From Dactylis glomerata (Eukaryota; Streptophyta; Magnoliopsida; Poales; Poaceae): 64,000 bases of DNA. The stretch is taken from contig QXEO01000881.1 in the NCBI GenBank assembly GCA_007115705.1, positions 62,001 to 126,000 on the forward strand, in the 5' to 3' direction. Of this stretch, positions 24,068 to 35,452 are shown one piece after another. Each line of letters opens with the position of its first letter. Position 1 is the stretch's first letter. Below the pieces are notes generated by a model that worked only from the letters and a program-made list of their open reading frames with translations, ran no database searches and was not told the origin of the DNA. The position numbers and the translations under genes are program-made.

Positions 24068-25673
24068 TGATACGTCTCCAACGTATCTATAATTTTTGAT
24101 GCTCCATGCTTGTTTTTACACCATTTGCCTATTATTTCGTTACACTTAGTGGCACTTTTATGCATTTTCCGGAACTAACCTATTAACGAGTTGTCACAGT
24201 GCCAGTTTCCTGTTTTCTGCTGTTTTTGTGTTTCAGAAGTGATACACAGGAAATATTCTCGGAATAGGACGAAACAAGCTCCTGAAGTCTTATTTTACCC
24301 GGAAGCTTCCAGAGATCCGAAGGAGAGTAGGAGGGGGGCCACCAGGGGCCCACACGAAGGGGTGGCGCGGCCAGGCCCCTGGCCGTGCGGGCCCCGCATT
24401 AGGGTGCCTGGCTCCTCCTCTGACATCGCCCCTTCGCCTATAAAGACCCCCCGACGGAAAAAACCTAAGTACCCGATCAATTTTCCAGAACACATCGTGA
24501 TCCGCCGCCGCCGTCGACCCGAAGATTGGGAGGGTCCAGAAGCTCTTCCCAGCACCCTGCCGGAGAGGGGAATCGCCACCGGAGGTCTTCTTCATCGCCA
24601 TGCTTGCCTCCGGAGCGATGAGTGAGTAGTCTACCTTGGACTATGGGTCCATAGCAGTAGCTAGATGGTTGTCTTCTCCACCATGTGCTTCATGTTTAGA
24701 TCTCATGAGCTGCCCTACATGATTGAGATCACCGTTATGTAATTCTACATGTTTGGTTTGTTGGGATCCGATGAATATTGGTGTTTATGATTAAGTTGCT
24801 GTACTGAATATTATCTTTTGTTATCTCTATGTTGTTTATGATCTTGCATGCTCTCCGTTGTTAGTAGCTATCTTGGCCGAGTAGTTGCTAGTGACTCCAA
24901 GAGGGGGTATTTATGCTCGATAGTGGGTTCATGCCTCTATTTAATCTGGGGGAGTGACAGAAACCTATAAGGTTGTAGATGTGCTGTTGCTACTAGGGAG
25001 AAAACAACATTCATATGCTCAAGGGCATATGCTTTGTTTACATTACACACTTTGCTTAATGCAATTATCTGTTGTTCGCAACTTAATACTACTGGGGTGT
25101 TCGGATTGATATCCCCGGGAGTGGATTATTAGTCATAGATGCAGTTGGATGGTGGTCTATGTATTTTGTTGTAATGCCCAGAGTAAATCTCATAGTGATC
25201 TTCTTGACATATCACGTTTATCTTTATTCTATCAATTGCCCAACTGTAATTTGTTTACCCAGCATGTGTTATTTTATCTATGGAGAGACACCACTAGTGA
25301 ACTGTGGACCCCGGTCCTCTTTACATCATATTGCTATCACCTGTTTACTTTACTCGCACTGTTTACTTTACTCGCATACTATATTGTTTTCCACTCGATA
25401 CGCTCATAATCTTTGTTTCAAGCAAACCGGTGAGATTGACAACCTCATCGCAAGTTGGGAACAAAGTACTTGGTTGTGTGTGTGCAGGTTCTGCATCACC
25501 TTCAGTCGTTTGTCTCTCCTCTCCAAGATCGACATACCTTGGTTTCTTAACTGAGGGAAAACTAGCTGCTATACTCATCATACCTTCCTCTTGGGGTTCC
25601 CAACGGGCTGGTTATTCACCACGCACAAGGACAGTCTGCTCCCACGTTAACCACACGCCATCAACCAGCAGCA
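24068..25673 (+). repeat. B1 5' LTR
   Basis: 1606 bp. Begins with the imperfect palindrome gatacgtctccaacgtatc. Short frames inside it, repeated in all B LTRs, are not genes. Confidence 0.93.
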
Positions 25674-25683
25674 GCTAATTTTC

Positions 25684-25701
25684 TGGCGCCGTTGCCGGGG
25701 A
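25684..25701 (+). promoter_or_regulatory. B1 primer binding site
   Basis: TGGCGCCGTTGCCGGGGA, 10 bases inside the LTR, a full match to the complement of the plant tRNA-Asp 3' end as I remember it. Confidence 0.8.
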
Positions 25702-25857
25702 GGAAGAGAAGACTTCTGCGAGGGGAGTTTTCGCATACACATCCTTTACTTTGTTATTGTTTTGCTTTACTTTATTTATTTTACTTGCATTGTTTTATAT
25801 CAAAAACCCAAAAAATTAGAATCCTTGGTAGTTGCTATTTCTTTACTTTAGTTTATC

Positions 25858-26451
25858 ATGTTGATCCCTAAGTACGTTCTGGAGGACCTCTCAGTAGGTA
25901 GTGGTTCGATTATCGGCAAAAGTAACATTGAGGAGTTCTTTAATCACATTAGTATGCATAAGGAAGTGGAGGAAAAGTCTTTGGTTGAGCTAGCTCCTAG
26001 TATTGAAGTTGCTTCTTCTTATTTGATTCACATGTTGGAAACTAGGTTTGCTAGTCTTAATCCTTTTATGCAATACATGTTCCTTAAGCTTCATGAAATT
26101 GAGGATCCCGAAAAGAAAGCTTTTATCTTGGAAACTTTGCGCATAGAATTTAGAGATGTTGCAATTGAGGCTAGGAAAGTTTTTAAGAAGTTTAATAAGC
26201 TTGGCTCGCCTGTAGAGGTTGTTGGTACGCCCGATGATTTTAAAGTACCAATACCTTATGAACTTATAGGAATTCATGATGCTTGGGAAAAGAATTCCAG
26301 TTGGATTTGCCCTGAAAATCCTTTCGATGAAAGTAGTGTGCCAAGGCGTGATCATAAAGGATTTTCAAAAACTCCGTTGAACATATTTTCCTTCATTGTT
26401 GAAAAGATCTCTGCAGTCGATCTTAATGCTTCATCACTTGATATTACTTGA
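25858..26451 (+). CDS. B-family single ORF, unknown function (B1 copy)
   Basis: 197 codons, ATG 25858 to TGA 26449-26451, about 155 bases after the primer site, where gag would start. It is mixed charged/hydrophobic with likely helices at residues 20-110 and a Pro/Trp-containing stretch near 125-160. No zinc knuckle, protease motif or membrane helix. I recognise no domain. The homologous ORF in B2 is 196 codons and about 93% identical; by eye about 13 replacement against 10 silent changes, which suggests some constraint. It could be a reduced gag-like protein. No lesions. Confidence 0.7.
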   Translation: MLIPKYVLEDLSVGSGSIIGKSNIEEFFNHISMHKEVEEKSLVELAPSIEVASSYLIHMLETRFASLNPFMQYMFLKLHEIEDPEKKAFILETLRIEFRDVAIEARKVFKKFNKLGSPVEVVGTPDDFKVPIPYELIGIHDAWEKNSSWICPENPFDESSVPRRDHKGFSKTPLNIFSFIVEKISAVDLNASSLDIT

Positions 26452-29387
26452 TTCGCAATTTTCTGCGCCTAGCTCAAAGGCGTTAAAGAAAAGCACTCTT
26501 GGGAGATAACCCAATGTTTTCTTTTCAGTACTTTTTCTTTTATTTGAGTGTTGGAAGTCATTACTACTGTAATGACCGCTCCTTATCTTGTTTATTTCGT
26601 TTTTGTGCCAAGAGAAGCCTCTAATTTGAGCGAGGTAAAGATTTGGGGATGTTGCTGTCCTGAAACTGTTTTCGGTGCTGCACCGTAAAAATTCGTATAA
26701 ATTCTCTGTTTATCTTTTGGACCTGCTATTTCTTGTGCATATGCCCCAGGTTATATCCAAACTTTTGTTAGTTGAACACTTTTTGATTTGAGCAACAGAA
26801 AATCCCTCAAAAATTCGACCTTTGTCAGCTGTTCAGTTTTGACAGATTTCTGCCAATATTTGTGTTTGCCACTTTATCGCTTTCTTTTGAGTTCTTTTGA
26901 TCATGGAACTTTTTGGGAGGTTGCTACAGTAGTATTTGCTATATATGTGGTGGTTTTGAGTTGAAACCTGAAGCAAAAAGAGGTTGATTATATGTTATGC
27001 TTACACTAATGTTGCTAATAGAATTGTGTTTAGTTTTGTATGAAGGAAGTTTTCAAGTGTGGGATTGGAGAATGATGACATGAGTTGAAGAATGGACAAA
27101 AGCTCAAGCTTGGGGATTCCCATGCATCACCCTAAGAAATATCCAAGAAGTACAAGCGTCGAAGCTTGGGGATGCCCCCGAGGCACCCCTTCTTCATCGG
27201 CAAAAATCAGGTCACCTTTCAAAACACTATATTTTTATTGCTTCATGCACTATGTGTTTTTCTTGGAGCGTCAGTTGTTTTAGTTTTCTTAGTTGGTTTA
27301 GTTTGTTTGTTTGCTGCAATAAATGGTTGGACCCCAACAAATTTCCTTTGGAGGAGATGTACTCGTTTTCATTTGCAAAGAACGCTCTAGTTTTCACTCT
27401 TATTAAAAATCGAGCGTTCTTCTTTTTCTGCTACTGCTTTTGGTTTTCGTTTTTGCCTTGATTTGCGTTCAGACCTTGTCATATCTTTTCATCAAGGTGT
27501 ATTTTTGCCTCTGATCTTTATTGGTTTTCATCAAAAGAGGTGTCTTTAAAAAATTTCAAATGGTGTTGGAAAAGAGAAAAAGCTTTGTGCAAAATAGTGG
27601 TACAAGAAGGAGCTTGTGTAGACTGCGGCTTAGGCTTTTTCATGTCATGCTTGACGTCTTTTTGATAGTATGCTTAGTGGTTTTGCTGTAGCATGACTTG
27701 TCTCAAATAACTGAGATTGCTTAATGAGCCTTTGAAAAAAAGCATGCGTTGTTTTTATTGTATGGAAGAATTATTTTGGTTTTCTCCTTGATGCTTTATT
27801 TGGGTTGACTTGGTGCATGCTCACACATGTTAGACTCTTACAAAGTCGCCAATAGCCTTCATGATCATTTAGTTTTTGACTTTTGATGCCATCTTATGCT
27901 TCTTTTAATGTCACTTTGTCGCTTTGCATGATTATGGCCATTATTGCTCTCTTAGTTGGTCGCTCCCAGTCTTTTGCTAGCCCTCGCCTTGTACTGAGTA
28001 TGAGCTCTACTCGTGCATCCAACTCCTAAAAGCCAAAGTTTTCTAAAGTGTCCACCATACATACCTACTAGCAATTTGCTATTCCAAGTAAATTTGACTT
28101 GCTTTTATTTTCTCTTCAAATTAAACTCTTACCAGTGTTATGCGAAATTCGGTCAGTAAAGCTCTCACGAACCGGAAGGCACACTTTACTTTTTCCTGTT
28201 CTTAAAAATTTGACATTGTGGTCTCTTATGTTGAGTTGTTATGCTTACAAGTTGTAAGTTGGATTCTAGCCCAGCCATGCTGTCATGGGGCAAGCTTTCA
28301 ACATTGCACTTCTTATTTGAGTTGATACCGTGATCTTTTGTTTATGGATGCCCGCGGTGTGAAATGAATTGGGAATCTTGTGGGGATCATGGAGTTTGTA
28401 TATGTGTTAGGGAAACGCCGGGCCGCCAATCTAAGCCATGCATAATTCATGGTGGAAATTTGCAGCATACCCATGGTGAACATACGACGACGCATCTCAC
28501 AATAAAAAGCTAAACAAAAGGCAAATAAAAGAGATGTCGAGGTGTTCATTGTCTGCTTGTCCTGTCATTTTGGTGTGGGCTTGTTCCATGTCATCGGGCA
28601 CGGAGGTACCCCATTGGCGATTCTCAATGATATGCATATACTTACAATGACAAGAGCCTTGCTTGGGACTCTAAGTAAAGTAGCATGAGGTTTGGGTACT
28701 CGTATTCACGGGGCACGAGGTCTTCAACTTATGATTTGTCAAGCATATGCATCATAATTGTTCTCGCATTAACTTTAACCATTCAAGATGCTTATGATGG
28801 GGGCAATGAGAGCTCAAAGCCGGTAAGTACCATAATTTTTGAAGGTTATAAAACTTGCAATCACTGCTTCCCTCTGCGAAGGGCCTTTCTTTTACTTTTA
28901 TGTTGAGTCACCACCTTCTTTCTTTATGCACCATTAAGAGAGCATAGTTGTCATTCTTAGTGTGATATGCATTGTCCCAAAGTTCATTGATTGATTCATA
29001 TTGTTGGTTTCACTTGTTCTTAAATTATTTGTATCTAGTCGCCCTCTTAAACTTGAAGGTGTCCTATGCATTTATGTTTTGCTCTCTTTGAAGGACAAGC
29101 TGAAAACCATTTGTATGTTTTTCCTTATGATTTGATCACACGTTTGACTTTCATTGTTTCATTTTCATGATCTTTTATTTGTGTTCATGTGCATGTTTAC
29201 AACATGGTTGCTAAGTTTCTTATTGTCATGATTATATCTTCATGCCCATGTTTTAAGTTCTTATGATCCCAGCTCACAAATGCTTACATATATGATCAAG
29301 ATTGTGTAGGTGCATGTCACGTCAAAAATTATTCTTTGTTATCACTTACCTACTCGAGGACGAGCAGGAGTTAAGCTTGGGGATGCT
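26452..29387 (+). other. B1 internal non-coding region
   Basis: No supported gene. Small frames at 28313-28549 (-) and 28685-28906 (+) are also open in B2, but the two copies are too similar for that to prove coding. Confidence 0.6.
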
Positions 29388-30993
29388 TGATACGTCTCCA
29401 ACGTATCTATAATTTTTGATGCTCCATGCTTGTTTTTACACCATTTGCCTATTGTTTCATTACACTTAGTGGCACTTTTATGCATTTTCCAAAACTAACC
29501 TATTAACGAGTTGCCACAGTGCCAGTTTCCTGTTTTCTGCTGTTTTTATGTTTCAGAAGTGATACACAGGAAATATTCTCGGAATTGGACGAAACAAGTT
29601 CATGAAGTCTTATTTTACCCGGAAACTTCCAGAGATCCGAAGGAGAGTAGGAGGGGGGCCACCAGGGCCCCACACGCAGGGGTGGCGCGGCCAGGCCCCT
29701 GGCCGCGTGGGCCCCGCGTGAGGGCGCCTGGCTCCTCCTCTGACATCGCCCCTTCACCTATAAAGACCCCCCGACGGAAAAAACCTAAGTACCCGATCAA
29801 TTTTCCAGAACACATCGCGATCCGCCGCCGCCGTCGACCCGAAGATCGGGAGGGTCCAGAAGCTCTTCCCGGCATCTTGCCAGAGAGGGGAACCGCCACT
29901 GGAGGTCTTCTTCATCACCATGCTTGCCTCCGGAGCGATGAGTGAGTAGTCTACCTTGGACTATGGGTCCATAGCAGTAGCTAGATGGTTGTCTTCTCCA
30001 CCATGTGCTTCATGTTTAGATCTCATGAGCTGCCCTACATGATTGAGATCACCGTTATGTAATTCTACATGTTTGGTTTGTTGGGATCCGATGAAAATTG
30101 GTGTTTATGATTAAGTTGTTGTACTGAATATTATCTTTTGTTATCTCTATGTTGTTTATAATCTTGCATGCTCTCTGTTGTTAGTAGCTATCTTGGCCGA
30201 GTAGTTGCTAGTGACTCCAAGAGGGGGTATTTATGCTCGATAGTGGGTTCATGCCTCTATTTAATCTAGGGGAGTGACAGAAACCTCTAAGGTTGTAGAT
30301 GTGCTGTTGCTACTAGGGAGAAAACAACATTCATATGCTCAAGGGCATATGCTTTGTTTACATTACACACTTTGCTTAATGCAATTATCTATTGTTCGCA
30401 GCTTAATACTAATGGGGTGTTCGGATTGATATCCTCGGGAGTGGATTATTAGTCATAGATGCAGTTGGATGGCGGTCTATGTATTTTGTTGTAATGCCCA
30501 GAGTAAATCTCATAGTGATCTTCTTGACATATCACGTTTATCTTTATTCTATCAATTGCCCAACTGTAATTTGTTTACCCAGCATGTGTTATTTTATCTA
30601 TGGAGAGACACCACTAGTGAACTATGGACCCCGGTCCTATTTACATCATATTGCTATCACCTGTTTACTTTACTCGCACTGTTTACTTTACTCGCATACT
30701 ATATTGTTTTCCACTCGATACGCTCATAATCTTTGTTTCAAGCAAACCGGTGAGATTGACAACCTCATCGCAAGTTGGGAACAAAGTACTTGGTTGTGTG
30801 TGTGCAGGTTCCGCATCACCTTCAGTCGTTTGTCTCTCCTCTCCAAGATCGACATACCTTGGTTTCTTAACTGAGGGAAAACTAGCTGCTATACTCATCA
30901 TACCTTCCTCTTGGGGTTCCCAACGGGCTGGTTATTCACCACACACAAGGACAGTCTGCTCCCACGTTAACCACACGCCATCAACCAGCAGCA
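29388..30993 (+). repeat. B1 3' LTR
   Basis: 1606 bp, same ends as the 5' copy, preceded by agcttggggatgct. Confidence 0.93.
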
Positions 30994-30998
30994 CGGGG

Positions 30999-32072
30999 CG
31001 GAAAACACCAGAGAGAGAAAAGCTCTCCGGCAGGCAGAAATCTGCCGGGGAAATTCCTTCCCGGAGAGGGGAGATCGTCGCCATCGTCATCACCATCGCA
31101 CCGGACTTCATCGGGATCATCATCATCATCTCCATCCCCAGCACCTTCATCTCCACCATCACCACGCCATCCTGCTATAACATCTTGAGTTGGATCTTGT
31201 TATATTCATAGGGGAAACTTTCCCGGTGTTGATTACTCTTGTAGTTGATTCTATTGAGTGGAACCGTTGAATTAAGGTTTATGTTCAGATTGTTATTTAC
31301 CATTATTTCACCTCTGATCATGATCCATATGATGTCTTGTGAGTAGTTCGTTTAGTTCTTGAGGACATGGGAGAAGTCAAGATGTTAGTTGTGAATTATT
31401 GTTGAGAAATATTTAATGGTTTGATATTGTTGTGGTGCTATTTCACTAGTTGTGTCATGTGAACATCGACTACATGATACTTCACCATTTATGGGCCTAG
31501 TGAGATGCATTGTGTATTTGGCTACCAATTGTGGGGTTGCTGGAGTGACAGAAACCTAAACCTCCGTTGGGAAACCGTTGCACCAGGGAGCGTAGGATCT
31601 TAGAGTTTAAGGCTATGGTTAGATTTATCTTAATTACTTTCTTGTATTTGCGGATGCTTGCAGGAGGGTATAATCACAAGTGTGTATTTATCCTAGTAAG
31701 GGTAGTGCGCTAGCACAGGTTCACCCCCATAACACCTATCAAACCAATAGAGACTATTGGCTTTATGAAGCGAAAGCTCTTGACAGAAACTCCCGTGTGT
31801 CCTCGAGAACGTTTGGTTATTATAAGTTACACAACCGGCTTGTCCTTTGCTGAAGAAAGGATTGGGCCACTTGCTGCAATTGTTACTACTGTCTTTTATT
31901 TACTCGCACTTTATTTACTTGTATTACCAAATACCCCTGAAAACCTGTTTGCTAGTATTTACAGTGAATCCTTGATCAAAACCACTCATTAACACCTTCT
32001 GCTCCTCATTGGGTTCGACACTCTTATTTATCGAAAGTACTACGATACACCCCCTATACTTGTGGGTCATCA
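30999..32072 (+). repeat. element A 3' LTR, second part
   Basis: Continues the LTR after B1 and ends GTCATCA at 32072. Total with the first part is 1511 against 1509 in the 5' LTR. Confidence 0.93.
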
Positions 32073-32077
32073 ACCAA

Positions 32078-33111
32078 CAGGGACAACATCATAAGACAGC
32101 TTCCTCTTTCCCTTGGACATGTTGCAGCTTTGTTGTGTTCCCATGTAAAGTACGTACTATAGTCAATCGCTACTGGATACATGACAGCTTCATCATCACT
32201 GATGTGTGTAACACCATAACTGTCCACAGAAATGAACTGATCATCCTCTGCCACCATTGCCTCTAAATCATCCATGTTAAGTCCAGCTGGAGCTGCTTCT
32301 CTCTGCTTCAAGACAGTCAAATTTAAAATCTTCTGATGCTCATATTGCTTTAGCATCTTCTCCACCTTTTCCATGTTGTCGAAACATTCCATTCCTTCAA
32401 AACCCTTTCCCTTTTCTCTCACATAGTACATCCTATCAAGGATATCATAGCCATGACCTTCTATGAGAGCCAACAAATTCAGAACAGTTATGTCTGACTC
32501 ACATAGTGTTCTTTCCAGATTATCTAGCCCGGGGAAATTAAACCTTATCTCCCAAATTTCATCATCTAGACTGCAAAAACATAGGGAAGTGGTAGCACTA
32601 TTAATATATTGTCTAATTTCTTCCTACAATAATTGTTTCACAGCAATGCATTTAGCAAAATTGACAGCACTACAAAATTGACAGCAACTCCAACATCCAT
32701 TTAATCATCCTTAGCAGTAGTACATTCAGCTAAATTACTACTGCCTGACTTCTAATTTCTTTCTACAACAAACTAGATCGAGATCGGCAGTAACAGATGC
32801 ACATAAAGAAATTTTCAGAAATTACAGAGAGGGAAAGGAAGAACTTACTCGACGCCACACAAGGAGACCCAGCGATGGCTATCCTTCGTCGGTGAGGCTA
32901 GTACCACACGCGCGAGCGCCGCTGCCGCAGATTGCTCCAGCGACTGGTCGCTAGCATGCAGCGGCTCTGGCCCGCGAACTGTTTCTGTACGGGGAAGTGC
33001 AGCGCTGCTGCTCGCCCGAGTCCCGCCGCCGACGAGCTCACCGGAGAAAGGGTCGCCGGCGTCCGCTGCATCGGAGCCAGGGAAGAAGCCACCGGGGGCC
33101 GCCGCCGCCAT
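32078..33111 (-). pseudogene. MULE transposase, N-terminal exons
   Basis: Exon 1 (33111-32849) starts with ATG and an Ala/Gly-rich stretch and ends at a GTAAG donor. Exon 2 starts at 32570 after TTGCAG; the phases match (2+1). It encodes LDDEIWEIRF and then a charged region found at the N-terminus of grass MULE transposases. A frameshift lies near 32160-32165. The coding sequence runs into the element A insertion at 32077 and resumes at 14743, where the reading frame continues if one copy of the ACCAA duplication is removed. Confidence 0.75.
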
Positions 33112-33196
33112 TTTGGCTTCAGGACAGGGGCGCGGGAGGGTGTCGGGAGTGAACTGAAAACCCTAACTATCTGCCCCCCACCCTTTCAGACCAAAA

Positions 33197-33430
33197 AGGT
33201 GGGCCCGCCATGTCAGAGTTAACAGGTGCGGACGGCCGTCGTCCCTCGTTGACACGTCAACCTTACAGGTGGGCCCAAGTGGTCAGATTCAGTGTCAATC
33301 GGCTGGAATTGGCAGATGAGTGCACATTGCAAAAAATCTCCTGTATACCTGCGACATTTTGCGATTCAAACGAAAACCTGCGGTTTTCCAAAATTTGACC
33401 GCAAATGTCGTGGTTTTATGCTAACTACTC
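33197..33430 (-). repeat. MULE right terminal inverted repeat
   Basis: Inverse of the left repeat, 234 bp, directly upstream of the transposase first exon (start codon at 33111). Confidence 0.92.
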
Positions 33431-33440
33431 GTCAAACAAG

Positions 33441-33678
33441 GTGCGTGTCAAAAGTAAACGTTTGTGTAAACTTGGCTTGCTTTCAATCTGTCCCTCACCG
33501 TCCTCTCCTGACCCCTATACATAGGTGGCCAGGTCTCAAGGATCGGGAGGGATCCGACAAAGATTACAATATCGATATACGACATGAACTCGTATTTCGA
33601 CTAATGTTACAATTGGGCCTAGCTTAACGGGCCTCAGGGGTACTCAACTGACGGGCTCTATAATCTATACCCTTGTTA
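33441..33678 (-). repeat. element C 3' LTR, inner part
   Basis: The remaining 238 bases. Together with 9056-9151 the total is 334, equal to the other LTR. The inner edge reads TTGTTA where the other LTR has TTGTCA. Confidence 0.9.
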
Positions 33679-34757
33679 GTAGCCCCCGGGATTCTACCAG
33701 AATTGCAGATTCGGGTTGAATCTCAGATCTTCAAATCTTCGACTTGATCAATACTTGACTTCTTCATATCTTCAAATCTTCGACTTGGTCTTTCGACTTA
33801 TCTTTTTACTATAATGTCTCGCAAGGGGTTTTGATGAACAAGCCTGACAACTCTGACGGATCAAGAGGCGAGTTAACTACCAGAACAGATACTTGTCACC
33901 TACTTCAAATTTAATCTCCTTGGACTTGAATTTGGGAAACTGGTCAAACCCATCCTTTAGCCGCATTTAAGACTTATAAAGAATGAATCCCAGTAGTTCT
34001 CAGGGTACCCAGTGCGTCCACCAGGATTTTCTTTGTGTCGTAGACACGGATAAGTACCAGCAGAGCGCATCCATGTGCGTATACCAGGCCACACAGGACA
34101 GATCCTGGGGTCTTACCTTCGTGATATATTTCAACCACGGCATTCAAGTTTTGTCGCGATGACGCAACTCGAGAATCAAATGTTGCAGCCTTGTTTGACT
34201 ATTTTAATACTTGAAATAATCGAGTTATCCTTTTTAACTCTCATAAATAGCTCCCAATGGGAGTAATCGATCTTCATTTTGTCGACCATGTAGTCGAAGT
34301 TCATTGTTTGACGAAATGTAGCCGATTATACCTAAATCACTTGTCCACCAATTGGTTTTTCACCACAACTTCTCATCCTTCTTCTGTCGACTTCTTTCTA
34401 TTGGGTGTGCGACAGCGCTCCCGATGGGAGTAGCCCCCGAGGCTATAGCCGAATTTTTCGGGTATAGGCTTAAAAAAGATAGACACACCTGTTCCATATA
34501 CTGTGTCTTGCGATATTTTCCGACATGATTCGCACTTTTAGTGATTCTTCTCTTCTTTTCTTATGACTTAAGCCCCCGAGTCCAAGACAAGGTACGCTGT
34601 GCTTCTTGATAGATAACTTTTTTTCCCTTTCTCTTTTTTTTGTACGCACCCTTTCTCTTGATACGCTGATGCTTCTTTTATCATCTGCACTGGGCAGAAT
34701 ATAAGAGCCCATATATACTTTGGACCTTGCCTTTGCAAAGGCCCATTAGTGTGTACT
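33679..34757 (-). other. element C 3' internal region
   Basis: Non-coding. Repeated cttcgacttg / aaatcttcgac words occur near 33725-33795. The polypurine tract is next to the LTR (minus strand cccgggggctac before TAACAAGG). Confidence 0.5.
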
Positions 34758-34765
34758 TATAAATA
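34758..34765 (+). promoter_or_regulatory. TATA box for the antisense ORF of element C
   Basis: TATAAATA lies 122 bases before the ATG and is followed by a CT-rich leader (cttcctcttcttcatc). The surrounding ttataaataaagta is the same in element D, which supports a real promoter. Confidence 0.65.
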
Positions 34766-34879
34766 AAGTACGTTTGGCGAGGGTAAAAATCCTAATTTAG
34801 TCATTAGTTTCTTCCTCCGCCGCATCATCTTCCTCTTCTTCATCTCATCTAGGGTTTCTTCATTCCAACACTTGTCTCC

Positions 34880-35452
34880 ATGGCCAATGCAGGTGGATCG
34901 TGTCTGAACATCGGTGCCCCGGTGGAGAAACGGGGTCGCGGCTGGCCTCGCGGCAGTAAAAACAAGGCTACAATCGCAGTTGTGGTAGCTTCGTCGTCTG
35001 CTCCGGTGAAGCGGCGCTCCGGCCGTCCGGCCGGGAGTAAAAATAAACCCAAGGTTTCATCTGCTGCGCCAGGTCCAAGCGCTCCTCCTCACAATGCTCC
35101 TCCTCCTCTGCCTAGAGTATACTCCTTCTTCTGCATCACCGGCGCTCAGTGCCGTGAGATTCAGCGGGTGCCGCTGAAGTTCACCAAGTTTATGGATGGA
35201 CGAGAACTGCGGGAAGCGGTTCTTCGTGAACACTCTGGGGAAGAAACTCCCTATGAAGTGGAGGTCTGGTACGATGGGGCCGGCGAGATGTACTTCAAGG
35301 GCGGCTGGTCGCAGTTTGCAGAAGACCATGACCTCCACCAAGGCTTCTTCATTACTTTCGACTTCCACATCGGCACGTCAAAATTGGACGTGAGGATCTA
35401 TGATGGCACCCAGTGCCAGAAGGAGTACGAAGCTGAAGTGCATTTTCACTAG
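34880..35452 (+). CDS. antisense AT-hook / B3-domain protein of element C
   Basis: 190 codons on the plus strand, opposite to gag-pol of element C, between pol and the 3' LTR. The start at 34880 has a strong context (tccATGG). Residues about 17-28 hold a worn AT-hook (RGRGWPRGSKN) and 44-58 a second (RRSGRPAGSKNK). A Pro/Ala linker follows. Residues about 80-190 read as a B3 DNA-binding domain: FFCI start, VPLKF, then YEVEVWYDG, YFKGGWSQFAEDH, a hydrophobic FFITFDF strand, and DVRIYDGTQCQKEY. Known biology: AT-hooks bind AT-rich minor groove and B3 domains bind specific DNA in plant transcription factors. The ORF is intact although pol of this copy has about eight lesions. The element D homologue is about 86% identical over the B3 part. 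B3 and AT-hook calls are by motif only. Confidence 0.8.
   Translation: MANAGGSCLNIGAPVEKRGRGWPRGSKNKATIAVVVASSSAPVKRRSGRPAGSKNKPKVSSAAPGPSAPPHNAPPPLPRVYSFFCITGAQCREIQRVPLKFTKFMDGRELREAVLREHSGEETPYEVEVWYDGAGEMYFKGGWSQFAEDHDLHQGFFITFDFHIGTSKLDVRIYDGTQCQKEYEAEVHFH

Larger units (their letters stand above)
24068..30993 (+). mobile_element. element B1: non-autonomous LTR retrotransposon
   Basis: Two LTRs of exactly 1606 bp (24068-25673 and 29388-30993), TGATACGTCT to CAGCAGCA, with CGGGG duplicated at 24063-24067 and 30994-30998. The 3.7-kb interior has a tRNA-Asp-type primer site, one 197-codon ORF and a long non-coding tail. No protease, RT or integrase, so it needs proteins from another element. 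LTR differences counted by eye are about 41 (2.6%). Confidence 0.93.
14744..32072 (+). mobile_element. element A: Athila-like gypsy LTR retrotransposon
   Basis: 5' LTR 14744-16252, 3' LTR 23631-24067 plus 30999-32072 (split by B1), both TGATACGTCC to GTCATCA. Target duplication ACCAA at 14739-14743 and 32073-32077. Internal order: tRNA-Asp-type primer site, gag, protease, RT, RNase H, integrase, an extra coiled-coil ORF, a long non-coding tail, polypurine tract. The protease-RT-integrase order makes it Ty3/gypsy. The primer site and the extra ORF after integrase fit the Athila lineage (Sabrina/WHAM-like by memory; name not verified). LTR divergence by eye is about 28 of 1509 (1.9%). Confidence 0.92.
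9152..33430 (-). mobile_element. Mutator-like element (MULE) with long inverted ends
   Basis: 234-bp inverted repeats (9152-9385 and 33197-33430) match with roughly 20 differences by eye. A 10-bp target duplication GTCAAACAAG lies at 9142-9151 and 33431-33440, inside the 3' LTR of element C. Without the 17.3-kb element A insertion the MULE is about 6.9 kb. It holds a minus-strand transposase gene (33111 to 11822), a plus-strand GRF zinc-finger gene (9532-10801) and a 42-bp minisatellite between them. Both genes are broken, so it is non-autonomous now. Confidence 0.92.

Noticed and set aside
25149..25678. 86-131 codon ORFs in the B LTRs, repeated in B1 and B2
   Set aside because: They lie inside LTRs and overlap in several frames; repeated only because LTRs are repeated.
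28313..28906. Two small ORFs kept in B1 and B2
   Set aside because: The copies are too similar for conservation to mean coding; no start context or domain.
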